The notes beneath the pieces were generated by a model. The model was not told the DNA's origin, searched no databases, and saw nothing but the letters and a program-made list of their open reading frames with translations. A stretch of 64,000 bases of DNA from assembly GCF_947250775.1 (NCBI RefSeq), contig NZ_OX366349.1, forward strand, positions 372,001 to 436,000. The letters run 5' to 3'. Every line of letters begins with the position of its first letter. Positions within the stretch are counted from its first letter, which is position 1. This DNA is from Wolbachia endosymbiont (group A) of Rhinocyllus conicus (GTDB lineage Bacteria; Pseudomonadota; Alphaproteobacteria; Rickettsiales; Anaplasmataceae). This document shows, one piece after another, positions 17,124 through 25,255 of the stretch. The translations under genes and the position numbers were made by a program.

Positions 17124-19394
17124 TCAAGAGCTTGGTCCACCGCCTGAAGACGATGAGCTACTTCTTGACCTACTACTACTTTCTACCGATATACTGTCTA
17201 GCATTGTTTCAGATTGATACGTAGTTTGTATAGATATGTTATTATCACTGCTTGTTCTGCTATGGGTGAAAAAAATTTCTTCATTGCTGCTATTTGAATG
17301 CGATTCCAAATCAGCTAATTCTAACACATGAGCAGCATTATAATAACCGTGATATTTCTTAATACATTTATATGCTATAAATCCTATAATTCCAGCAATA
17401 CCTATTGTTCCAATCAAAGATCCTCCTATCATTCCTGCCCTATTAGACCCTATAGCAAGTTGAGTAGGCTGTGGTGAAGAAGTAGGTTGAGGAAGTAAAG
17501 TCGTGGTAAATATAGGAGTTGTTGACTCTTTTGTTCTAGTACTTGGTATACTAAATACTGTTTGTATAGTTTTCTCTGAGTTTATTATTGGCACACTAGT
17601 TGACGTTGTAGCAACCGTGGTCACTTGTGAAGTAGTAGTTGTTTTTGCTACTGTTGTTGGCTTCACTGTTACTGTACTTGTTTGAGTCGTTGAAGGTTTA
17701 TTCATTGTAGAAGTAGGTGTAACGGCTTCTGTTGTTGGCTCCATTGTTACTGTACTTGTTCGAGTCGTTGAAGGTTTACTCATTGTAGAAGTAGGTGTAA
17801 CGGCTTCTGTTGTGGGCTCCACTGTTACTGTACTTGTTTGAGTCGTTGACTCCGTTGAAGGTTTATTCATTGTAGAAGTAGGTGTAACGGCTTCTGTTGT
17901 GGGCTCCACTGTTACTGTACTTGTTTGAGTCGTTGACTCCGTTGAAGGTTTATTCATTGTAGAAGTAGGTGCAACGGCTTCTGTTGTGGGCTCCACTGTT
18001 ACTGTACTTGTTTGAGTCGTTGACTCTGTTGAAGGTTTACTTATTGTAGAAGTAGGTGCAACGGTAGTTGATGCTTCTGTTGTTAATTTGGTAGTCTTTA
18101 CAGTGTCGGTTTCTGTTGTGCTAGTAATTGCAGCAGTCAGCGTTTTCTTAGAAGTCACAACCGTTTCTGTAATAGTTACAGGAGCCACGGTACTACTAGA
18201 AATGATATCAGGTGTCAATCGACCGTTAATGATATCAACAAAATCACTGAGAGTTTTGATACTACTTGCCGGTATTATTGTTACCTTAGAAGGTTTTTCA
18301 AATCTTTGATGATTGAAAATTGCGATGTTTTCTTCACTTATTGCAGTTACAATAAAACTGTCTTGACCATTGTCTTTAACGTACAATTGCTCTATAGAAT
18401 CTGCAAATTCGCAAATAGTAAAGTTCGATTTTGATCCATTCTTAACAAGACTTGTTAAATGTAACGTTTGTTTATCAGACAACCGGTCTTCTGCAAGAAA
18501 GGCAACTAGATCATTGCCTTCAGTTCGCTTTACATACTGCAAAAAGCTTATTTCATATTCTCTGGAAAGAGATAGTGCTTTATTATCTATCTGACATCTC
18601 TTGCTAAGCAAACATTCATCTTTCTTGCCACTTTTTAGATCCTTAACCACTTTAGCCATATCGAACTTAAAAATATTTGTTCTTACTTCTTGATTTTCAA
18701 TACTATTTTTTCTCACTTGCGAATAAAGTATCGTATTTTCATCTAGTACTAATTGCCCTGGATTATCAAATTTGAATAATTTTCTTTCTATAAGACCGTT
18801 TTTTTCACGCAAAACCTTAAATTTTCCATTTGTGTCTGATTGTAAATACCAAGAAACTAAAGTTTGATCCTTTAAGTTATGAGCAATTACAATAACATTA
18901 CCATTACCAACTTTTACTGCTTTTGGTTGAAAGTAACTATTGTCTTCATTTGCAAGACTATCTCTATTAATGTTCTTGTATAATTTTACTTTTCCTATGT
19001 ATTCAACTAAGGGAACATTAATTGAATGCTTGATTTCGTAAGTGTTGAATGTTAAGCCTTTGATGCATTTTTCTTTTTTGTTAATTTCTTCTGTAGGAAA
19101 GATAACTCCAACTTTATCTGTTTCAGCTGAATCTTCTATTAATGTGAGAGACAATTGATCTTTGAATTCATTTACTACGCTGACATTTGTACCCCATTCG
19201 TATGTTTTTGATTGATATAATGGACTAATAAGTAATTTTACTTTACTGCTCCCATTACCATTATCTTGATAGCTAAGTCCATAAGCGACTCCATCTCCTT
19301 CAATCAACCCTACGTTTGCTGGGTTAAAACCTACCGCTTCTTTAACTTCCGGTGTATTTGAGTTGATCCCGAGCAATCTTCCTAATATAGACAT
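17124..19394 (-). CDS. Mucin-like Thr/Ser/Pro-repeat membrane protein (756 aa), unknown function
   Basis: I do not recognise a named family. Residues 1-395 form an apparently globular domain without a signal peptide (MSILGRLLGINSNTPEVKE at the start). Residues about 400-640 are almost only Thr, Ser, Val, Pro and Glu and include five tandem units of up to 29 residues containing EPTTEAVTPTST and KPSTESTTQTST. One membrane span follows (about 660-682, GSLIGTIGIAGIIGFIAYKC). The tail is polar, Ser-rich and acidic (LADLESHSNSSNEE, then an Arg/Ser run, a Gly triplet and PSS). The layout resembles a stalked surface protein or host-like mucin. After the TGA stop the frame stays open for 24 more codons to a TAG at 17049-17051. 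Confidence 0.85.
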   Translation of the reverse strand: MSILGRLLGINSNTPEVKEAVGFNPANVGLIEGDGVAYGLSYQDNGNGSSKVKLLISPLYQSKTYEWGTNVSVVNEFKDQLSLTLIEDSAETDKVGVIFPTEEINKKEKCIKGLTFNTYEIKHSINVPLVEYIGKVKLYKNINRDSLANEDNSYFQPKAVKVGNGNVIVIAHNLKDQTLVSWYLQSDTNGKFKVLREKNGLIERKLFKFDNPGQLVLDENTILYSQVRKNSIENQEVRTNIFKFDMAKVVKDLKSGKKDECLLSKRCQIDNKALSLSREYEISFLQYVKRTEGNDLVAFLAEDRLSDKQTLHLTSLVKNGSKSNFTICEFADSIEQLYVKDNGQDSFIVTAISEENIAIFNHQRFEKPSKVTIIPASSIKTLSDFVDIINGRLTPDIISSSTVAPVTITETVVTSKKTLTAAITSTTETDTVKTTKLTTEASTTVAPTSTISKPSTESTTQTSTVTVEPTTEAVAPTSTMNKPSTESTTQTSTVTVEPTTEAVTPTSTMNKPSTESTTQTSTVTVEPTTEAVTPTSTMSKPSTTRTSTVTMEPTTEAVTPTSTMNKPSTTQTSTVTVKPTTVAKTTTTSQVTTVATTSTSVPIINSEKTIQTVFSIPSTRTKESTTPIFTTTLLPQPTSSPQPTQLAIGSNRAGMIGGSLIGTIGIAGIIGFIAYKCIKKYHGYYNAAHVLELADLESHSNSSNEEIFFTHSRTSSDNNISIQTTYQSETMLDSISVESSSRSRSSSSSSGGGPSS
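17640..18075 (-). repeat. In-gene tandem repeat (87/78-bp units) encoding a Thr/Ser-rich stalk
   Basis: Five consecutive units encode EPTTEAVTPTSTMNKPSTE..QTSTVTV with small changes. Three are 87 bp, and at least one is 78 bp through loss of the three codons TES. DNA-level similarity between units is very high, including silent positions. This suggests recent expansion and likely copy-number variation between strains. Confidence 0.85.
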
Positions 19395-19655
19395 AATTTT
19401 ATTTAAAATATTAATAAAATGCTATTATGATTACTCCTGTGTGTTAATGTCAATGAAAATTTTAACTAAAATTAAAAAATTAACGTCTTTATTTTATACT
19501 AAAAAGTAAGTATAGGCTCGAAAATGGCTAAGAAGTTTTATAGATGAAAGGAAGGTGGAGTTCTCAAAACCCTATAATCTATATTTAAAGGTAAATTTTT
19601 ATTCGTTATGTCTTATGCAGATTCCGCTAACAAGTAGCGGAATCTTAAGTTTTGG

Positions 19656-19958
19656 CTAAATTTCTTTTTTACTCCCTAATAGGGCTTCTGCCTTTAGCTC
19701 ATCTATAATTGTTTGAACCTCAGGAAGCTCCTTATGTTTTTCGTGATCTGATACATATTCTCCCTTTTTGTTGGAGGCTTTATATTCATGTTCTTGATAA
19801 AGTGAGTATAGAAATCCAACTCCAAAGATAACAATTGCTGCAAGTGCCATGTATTCAAGTGGTTTTTGCACTTTTTCTCTTAGATCGAAATATCGAGATA
19901 GCAGAATGAGAGCACAAGATCCTATTACTACTGCACCAGAACCAATTTTGTTGTACAT
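19656..19958 (-). CDS. Small two-span membrane protein, possibly 5'-truncated
   Basis: The 100 codons from ATG 19958 encode two hydrophobic spans (about 6-22 and 36-55) and a charged cytoplasmic tail ending in KAEALLGSKKEI. No family is recognised. The frame stays open upstream for 40 more codons (to 20078), encoding a plausible charged helix (GEEKFKNFLTSLDKENLQKH). No usual start codon occurs there before a stop. Either the protein starts at 19958, or the true N-terminus has been lost or shifted in frame. The sequence further upstream (20079-20274) is AT-rich and shows no promoter I can defend. A palindromic repeat (CAGATTCCGCTAACAAGTAG) follows at 19618. Confidence 0.6.
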   Translation of the reverse strand: MYNKIGSGAVVIGSCALILLSRYFDLREKVQKPLEYMALAAIVIFGVGFLYSLYQEHEYKASNKKGEYVSDHEKHKELPEVQTIIDELKAEALLGSKKEI

Positions 19959-20274
19959 GAAATACTTTTCATTGTAACTTTGTTCGTAATTTCTGTAAAT
20001 AGTTGTGGCATGCTTTTGAAGATTTTCTTTATCTAGTGATGTGAGAAAATTTTTAAATTTCTCTTCACCAGTTTCTTTTTAATAAATATAGTTTATTATA
20101 CACAACATTTATAATAAATGTCAAGGATAGTGTATTTATAAATAATATACTATAATTTCTTAAGCATTTTTTTAAAGTAGTTAGCTGTAGCTAAAATAAT
20201 TGAGATTTACTAAAACAAACTTATGAAACAATTGAAGTTAGCGCATGATCAGATTTTTTAACTGGATCCTATGG

Positions 20275-21361
20275 GGCTTTGTTGCATAGCAACCGAAAAA
20301 ATCTGGTGGCTACTGACAAAATTCATTATAAATAACCATTTAACTGTTGAAGAAAAAATATGCCACAGAAAATGAAAGTCAGTAACCAAAACGAATATAA
20401 CAAATTCCTTGAAAAAAGGGGAAATATTTTTCGTTACATCGATGAAGCTATCGAAAATTGGTATGAAAATAGTCCAAAAATGCAGGGCGGCAACTATATT
20501 TACAGTGATAAAGTCGTAATTTTGGTGCATATAATTGTCAATCTTTTTAGAATTGGGTTAAGACAAACGGTGGGGTTTATAAAAGGATATCTGCAACAAA
20601 TAGGAAAAAATTTGGCAGTTATCAGCTATTCACAAGCATCAAGAAGGTTTAAAAAACTTAATATTAAGATAAATGATTGCAGGGTTGATAAAAGCAACAT
20701 GGAAAATATTGAAATTATCATAGATAGCACAAGTATCAGCATTTACAGTAACACTCCTGGCCACAGTAAGGAAAACAGTGCAGATAGAAAGTACCGAAGC
20801 TACGAGCAAGTAAGAAAGTTACATGTTATGTTAAGTGTGAATAGTAAAAAAGCTATAGCTGCAAGATACAGTAATGGCGTCTACTCTGACCACTATGGAG
20901 CTTGCGATTTGCTTGAAGAAGTTAATTTTCAGCACAAAATAAAAGCATTATATGCAGATAGGGCATACGATAGGCACAAACTTTATAAATTGTGTAAGAA
21001 ATACGATATAAAGACAAAAGTTCTACCAAAAAAGGATGCAGCAGAACATTCAAAAATAGATTATATGTCTGACAGGAATGCTGCTATTAGGTTAATAAAA
21101 TTATATGGACAAGATGGTGTAAAAGAGTGGAAAAAGGAAGCAATTTATGGAAAGAGATCTTACATAGAAGGATTTTTCTCAAGGTTGAAGCAAGTATTTG
21201 GATTTAGCTTTAGGAATAAATCTGAAGTAAATCGTGAAAAAGAATTACTAATTAAGTGCTATTTGCTCAACAAATTCACTGATATTGGTATGGCTAAATT
21301 TGAAATCATTACATAAATTTGTCGTAAACCATCACTGCTTAAGGTGCTATGCAACAAAGCC
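20275..21361 (+). mobile_element. IS5-type insertion sequence, copy 1 (1087 bp, 9-bp target duplication)
   Basis: The ends are inverted repeats starting GGCTTTGTTGCATAGCA (20275) and ending TGCTATGCAACAAAGCC (21361). The flanking 9 bases ATCCTATGG (20266-20274) are repeated exactly at 21362-21370. A 1.09-kb length, one 318-codon transposase and a 9-bp duplication fit the IS903-like branch of the IS5 family. A second copy with the same length and the same predicted transposase lies at 28454-29540. Confidence 0.93.
20360..21316 (+). CDS. IS5-family transposase (318 aa)
   Basis: This DDE transposase moves its own IS. The visible catalytic context is IIDSTSI (first Asp, about 119), ALYADRAYD (second Asp, about 202) and RSYIEGFFSRLKQVFG (Glu, about 280, with the Y-(2)-R-(3)-E-(6)-K-like signature). 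It is intact and identical to the copy at 28539-29495, so it is likely active or recently so. The 130-codon frame on the opposite strand is a shadow. Confidence 0.93.
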   Translation: MPQKMKVSNQNEYNKFLEKRGNIFRYIDEAIENWYENSPKMQGGNYIYSDKVVILVHIIVNLFRIGLRQTVGFIKGYLQQIGKNLAVISYSQASRRFKKLNIKINDCRVDKSNMENIEIIIDSTSISIYSNTPGHSKENSADRKYRSYEQVRKLHVMLSVNSKKAIAARYSNGVYSDHYGACDLLEEVNFQHKIKALYADRAYDRHKLYKLCKKYDIKTKVLPKKDAAEHSKIDYMSDRNAAIRLIKLYGQDGVKEWKKEAIYGKRSYIEGFFSRLKQVFGFSFRNKSEVNREKELLIKCYLLNKFTDIGMAKFEIIT

Positions 21362-21362
21362 A

Positions 21363-21502
21363 TCCTATGGCCAAGCCAAAAGAATTTACAAGTTGGGCAG
21401 TGTGGGTAGTATGATACTGCAAAATGCTATTTCTCAAAAAACCAACAATTGCAATCATTGGTTCTACAGGTATAATCTGTAAAGTTTACACGAGTCTCAT
21501 GA
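21363..21502 (+). other. Short region between IS and nuoE with a decayed small ORF
   Basis: Starting at ATG 21367, inside the IS target duplication, a frame reads MAKPKEFTSWAVWVV, meets TGA, and in the same frame continues with a hydrophobic stretch (MLFLKKPTIAIIGSTGIIC from 21424) before stopping at 21528, inside nuoE. This may be the remains of a small membrane protein disrupted by a nonsense mutation. I cannot name it and do not call it a gene. Confidence 0.3.
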
Positions 21503-22003
21503 ATGATAGAAAAAAAAGAGCAGTTTAGTTTTACATCAGAAAACCTTAAGAAAGCGGAAAAGTTTATAGAGATGTATCCCAAAGGTAGAGAAGGTAGTGC
21601 TGTCATGCCTTTACTATACCTGGTTCAAGAGCAATGCGGATGGGTTTCTGAATCTGCTATGCGTTATGTTGCTGATATGCTGCATATTCCACATATTCGT
21701 GTATATGAAGTGGCAAATTTTTACACCATGTATAATTTAAAACCAGTAGGCAAATATCTAATACAAATTTGTAGAACAACTCCTTGCTGGTTGTGCAATA
21801 GTGAAGAAGTTTTAAATACCTTTAAAAAAAAACTTGGAATCAATATCGGTGAGACTACTAAAGATAATTTGTTCACTTTAAAAGAAGTTGAATGCCTAGG
21901 TGCATGCGTTAATGCTCCCGTTGTGCAGATCAATAATGACTTCTATGAAAATCTTACTCCTGAGAAAGTAGAAAACATCATAACAGAACTTTCAGGCAAA
22001 TAG
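21503..22003 (+). CDS. nuoE: NADH-quinone oxidoreductase subunit E
   Basis: This is the 24-kDa peripheral subunit of complex I, which carries a [2Fe-2S] cluster. The 166-aa protein has the four cysteine ligands: two in CRTTPCWLC (about 90-98) and two in VECLGACVNAPVVQIN (about 132-147). The typical VYEVANFYTMY (about 69-79) is also present. tgt starts at the base after its stop. Other nuo genes are not adjacent, as is usual for Wolbachia's scattered complex I genes. The IS insertion sits 140 bases upstream and could affect its promoter. Confidence 0.96.
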   Translation: MIEKKEQFSFTSENLKKAEKFIEMYPKGREGSAVMPLLYLVQEQCGWVSESAMRYVADMLHIPHIRVYEVANFYTMYNLKPVGKYLIQICRTTPCWLCNSEEVLNTFKKKLGINIGETTKDNLFTLKEVECLGACVNAPVVQINNDFYENLTPEKVENIITELSGK

Positions 22004-23221
22004 ATGAAAGAAGAATTTGCATTCAAGATAATCAAGCAATCAGGTTCTGCAAAAGTTGGAACAATTAAAACTCCAAATGGAAGCGTAGAAACACCAGCTT
22101 TTATATTCTGTGCAACAAAAGCTGCAATTAAAGCTGCAGATATCGAGAGAATTAGTGAAGCAGGTACTCAGATAATACTTTCCAACACCTATCACCTAAT
22201 GCTCCAACCAGGGGAAGATACCGTAGCAAAGCTTGGTGGTTTGCACAAGATGATGGGATGGAGTGGACCAATGCTCACTGATTCTGGTGGATACCAGATA
22301 TTTAGCTTAGGGCACGGATCAGTTTCGGAAGAGATAAAAGGAATAAGAAAAAAACAAAAAACTCTGATCAAAATTAATGAGGATGGGGCAATTTTTCGTT
22401 CTTACATTAATGGTAAAACTTATTGCTTGACTCCTGAAAAGTCTATACAAATTCAACAGAAACTAGGTGCAGATTTAGTCTTAGTCTTAGATGAATGTAC
22501 TCCATTTCACATAAGCAAAGAATACACAGCAAAATCAATGCTCATGAGCCGCAAATGGGCTGAACGTTCTTTAAATGAATTTGAAAAAAACAATAATGGC
22601 AAGCAGGCACTGTATGGAATTAGTCAAGGCGGAGTATATCAAGATTTACGTAGAGAAAGTTGTAATTTTATTAACGATTTGCCATTTTTTGGTCAAGCAA
22701 TAGGTGGATCACTTGGTCAAAGTAAAGAGCAGATGTACGATGTAGTTTCTTTCACTATGGACCATCTGAAAAAAGATAGGCCTACTCATTTGCTTGGTAT
22801 TGGTGGAATTGTGGACATCTTTCGCGGAGTTAGTCTTGGAATTGATACGTTTGATTGCGTGCATCCAACCCGTTTAGCAAGGCATGGTGGTGCGCTTATT
22901 AAAGTAAAAAATAGAGATTCTATTTCTTCAAAGTGCAAAGAGCATATTAATTTGCGAAATCAACAATTCGAGCTGGACAATAACCCAATTGAAAGTGACT
23001 GCTTATGTTTTACCTGCAGAAAGCATTCAAGAGCTTATATACACCATTTACTGAAAGCTAAAGAGCTCCTGGCTTACACACTCGTTACCATTCATAACGT
23101 TTTCTTCATGAATAAGTTAATGGCATCTATAAGGCAGGCAATATTGGATGATAGGCTAGATCAAGAGAAAAATAATTGGATTAGTGAAATACCATTGCAC
23201 TTTGATTTGGCCTTTCTTTAA
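22004..23221 (+). CDS. tgt: Queuine tRNA-ribosyltransferase (tRNA-guanine transglycosylase)
   Basis: Tgt exchanges guanine 34 of certain tRNAs for a queuosine precursor. The 405-aa protein has the substrate pocket LTDSGGYQIFSLG (about 90-102), the nucleophile Asp in GIDTFDCVHPTRLARHG (about 284-300) and the zinc ligands CLCFTC followed by His (about 330-345). It directly abuts nuoE with no gap and is probably co-transcribed. No other queuosine genes are nearby. Confidence 0.96.
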   Translation: MKEEFAFKIIKQSGSAKVGTIKTPNGSVETPAFIFCATKAAIKAADIERISEAGTQIILSNTYHLMLQPGEDTVAKLGGLHKMMGWSGPMLTDSGGYQIFSLGHGSVSEEIKGIRKKQKTLIKINEDGAIFRSYINGKTYCLTPEKSIQIQQKLGADLVLVLDECTPFHISKEYTAKSMLMSRKWAERSLNEFEKNNNGKQALYGISQGGVYQDLRRESCNFINDLPFFGQAIGGSLGQSKEQMYDVVSFTMDHLKKDRPTHLLGIGGIVDIFRGVSLGIDTFDCVHPTRLARHGGALIKVKNRDSISSKCKEHINLRNQQFELDNNPIESDCLCFTCRKHSRAYIHHLLKAKELLAYTLVTIHNVFFMNKLMASIRQAILDDRLDQEKNNWISEIPLHFDLAFL

Positions 23222-23364
23222 GTCTTTTCTTTATGCCGTTGATTTTTACTTCTTGTTATATTTACTTTATTTATCACACTATTAATTAGAAAGGTTATAA
23301 TAAATAATTAATCTATTAATGTTAGTCTCTACCCGTATGATTTGTAAGGATTAGAGGTGAAGAT

Positions 23365-25140
23365 ATGGCTAAAGGAAATAATACCCTATTAATATTTGAT
23401 TTTGATAACACTATTACTAATGGACACATGCATAATATTTTCTCCGGTAAACACTCCGGGTTCAAAAAAAGTGATTTCAATTCTGGTGCAGAATATGCAG
23501 TGAACGATACTGATATAGGAAATTTTCTAAAAAATACAGACGGAATAAAAAATGAAGAGGGGCTGAAATCTACATTACAGTCTGCACTTTCAAACGGAAT
23601 AGAAGTGAATATTGCATCATATACAGGATATCCAAATGCTGTAAAAAGGGTTGTAGAAAATCATTTGGGCTTATCTAAAGAACAAGCAGACAGTATTTCT
23701 GTATTTGGCGGATTTCCAGCAGATTATGATACCCAGTTGCCAAGGTCAGATGTGAGAGAGCAACAAAGTAAAGTTGGAAAGAATTTGCATATCTGTAAGG
23801 CAATCGTGGAGTACAAGGATAAACATGGTGAGTTGCCAAAAAATGTAATGTTAGTTGATGATGATGTAAAAAATATTCAGAAGATTAATGAGTTTGTTGC
23901 ATCAATGAGTAAAAGAGAGGAATGGCTTGAAGAAAATGGACTTAGTCTTCAAGATATAAAAAACATTAAATTTGAAGGTGCACAAGTACCTATGAACAGA
24001 AATGGTAAAATGGTAGGAGATGCTAATTATCTAGAAAGGGTACAGGAGTTTGTCAATGCTAACTTGGTACAAGAACCAATTTATGAAAATTTGAAGAAAG
24101 AAGAACCTATATACCAAAATCTTCAAGATATTCAGAGATCATTGTCTGAAACGGTACCAAAAGAACCTATATATCGGAACAATGAAAATCGACCACCATT
24201 ACTTCCTAAAAAAAGGAAATCAAGTGATGGTATGGTTGCTGATGGTGAGAATAAAAAACAAGATATTAAGGGCATGTTGTCATCTGAAACACAAGCAAAC
24301 CCAACACGCTCAAAACGTCATGCAATGATGCTTGACCCTCAGCAAATAGAATCTATACACCAGAATGCTGAAGAGCCACCACTAGGTAAAAAATACGCAC
24401 ATACTGAAACCATCTCCTTATCAAAGGCATTTGATACAATCAGAGATTTTTTTCAAGATTGTGGTCAAAAAATAATAAATACTATTCATAGATTACTAAA
24501 GAAGGAAGTAATAACAGGAGTTAAAGAGCAAGGCTATGATGTGAATAGTGAAAAAGGTAAAAGTGAAATTACGATTTATGGTAATAAATTGATAGATATT
24601 GACAAAATAAAAACGGATTTTATTGATACCTCTCTAATTCGAATAATGGAATTGGGTGAGGAGAAAATCAAAGATCTTAACAATAATTATAAAGGTGATC
24701 AGCTAGGGCGAGAGATATCGAAATTATTGAACGCTGGTTCGCAAAAGGAAAATATAAACTCAAACTATAATGATGGAGAGCCTACACATCAAACCGCTCA
24801 AGAAGCACGGAACTATCCTCCGCAAAAGAAAGACATAAACTCAAACTCTGTGAGAGGAAACTATAATGATGGGGAGCCTATATTTCAGACTCGTGAAGAG
24901 GCATCGAACTATCCTCCGCAAAAGAAAGACATAAACTCAAACTCTGTGAGAGGAAACTATAATGGTGGAGAGTCTATATTTCAGACCGTTCAAGAAGCAC
25001 GGAACTATCATCGGCAAAAGAAAGGTATAGACTCAAACCCTGTAAGCAAAAAACCACTTGCACCACCAGTACCTCCTAAAAATTATACGGAAAAAGTTAC
25101 GCAAAATAGAAATAATAATATTATTGAAAGAGGAGGTTGA
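23365..25140 (+). CDS. HAD-like phosphatase with EPIY motifs and repeats; candidate secreted effector
   Basis: The N-terminus (about 7-215) looks like a HAD hydrolase: motif I DFDNT (12-16, nucleophile Asp12), a Thr/Ser motif in IASYTGYP, and an acidic motif VMLVDDDVKN. Residues 237-270 carry three tyrosine motifs of the EPIYA type: EPIYEN (Tyr240), EPIYQN (Tyr250) and EPIYRN (Tyr270). PKKRK (281-285) resembles a classical nuclear import signal. Three 32-residue repeats (GEP..QT..EA.NYPPQKKDINSN, residues about 467-562) and a proline-rich end (LAPPVPPKNY, SH3-ligand-like) follow. There is no signal peptide. Tyrosine EPIYA motifs are a hallmark of type IV effectors phosphorylated by host kinases (CagA, Anaplasma AnkA, Bartonella Bep proteins). 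The effector role is inference. Confidence 0.85.
   Translation: MAKGNNTLLIFDFDNTITNGHMHNIFSGKHSGFKKSDFNSGAEYAVNDTDIGNFLKNTDGIKNEEGLKSTLQSALSNGIEVNIASYTGYPNAVKRVVENHLGLSKEQADSISVFGGFPADYDTQLPRSDVREQQSKVGKNLHICKAIVEYKDKHGELPKNVMLVDDDVKNIQKINEFVASMSKREEWLEENGLSLQDIKNIKFEGAQVPMNRNGKMVGDANYLERVQEFVNANLVQEPIYENLKKEEPIYQNLQDIQRSLSETVPKEPIYRNNENRPPLLPKKRKSSDGMVADGENKKQDIKGMLSSETQANPTRSKRHAMMLDPQQIESIHQNAEEPPLGKKYAHTETISLSKAFDTIRDFFQDCGQKIINTIHRLLKKEVITGVKEQGYDVNSEKGKSEITIYGNKLIDIDKIKTDFIDTSLIRIMELGEEKIKDLNNNYKGDQLGREISKLLNAGSQKENINSNYNDGEPTHQTAQEARNYPPQKKDINSNSVRGNYNDGEPIFQTREEASNYPPQKKDINSNSVRGNYNGGESIFQTVQEARNYHRQKKGIDSNPVSKKPLAPPVPPKNYTEKVTQNRNNNIIERGG
24763..25050 (+). repeat. Three 96-bp in-gene tandem repeats
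   Basis: Units begin at 24763, 24859 and 24955, each encoding a 32-residue block that starts NYN(D/G)GE and ends KKDINSNSVRG or similar. The first two are nearly identical at DNA level; the third is more diverged at its end. Copy number is likely to vary between strains. Confidence 0.85.
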
Positions 25141-25255
25141 AGATTCGTATAATTTCTTGCATATCCGGTTCATGGCACATTGTTTCAACTTACACTTCTT
25201 TAATCACTGTGCTAAATTATATTGTAAAGCAGCCAAATCAATATAATAGAATGCG

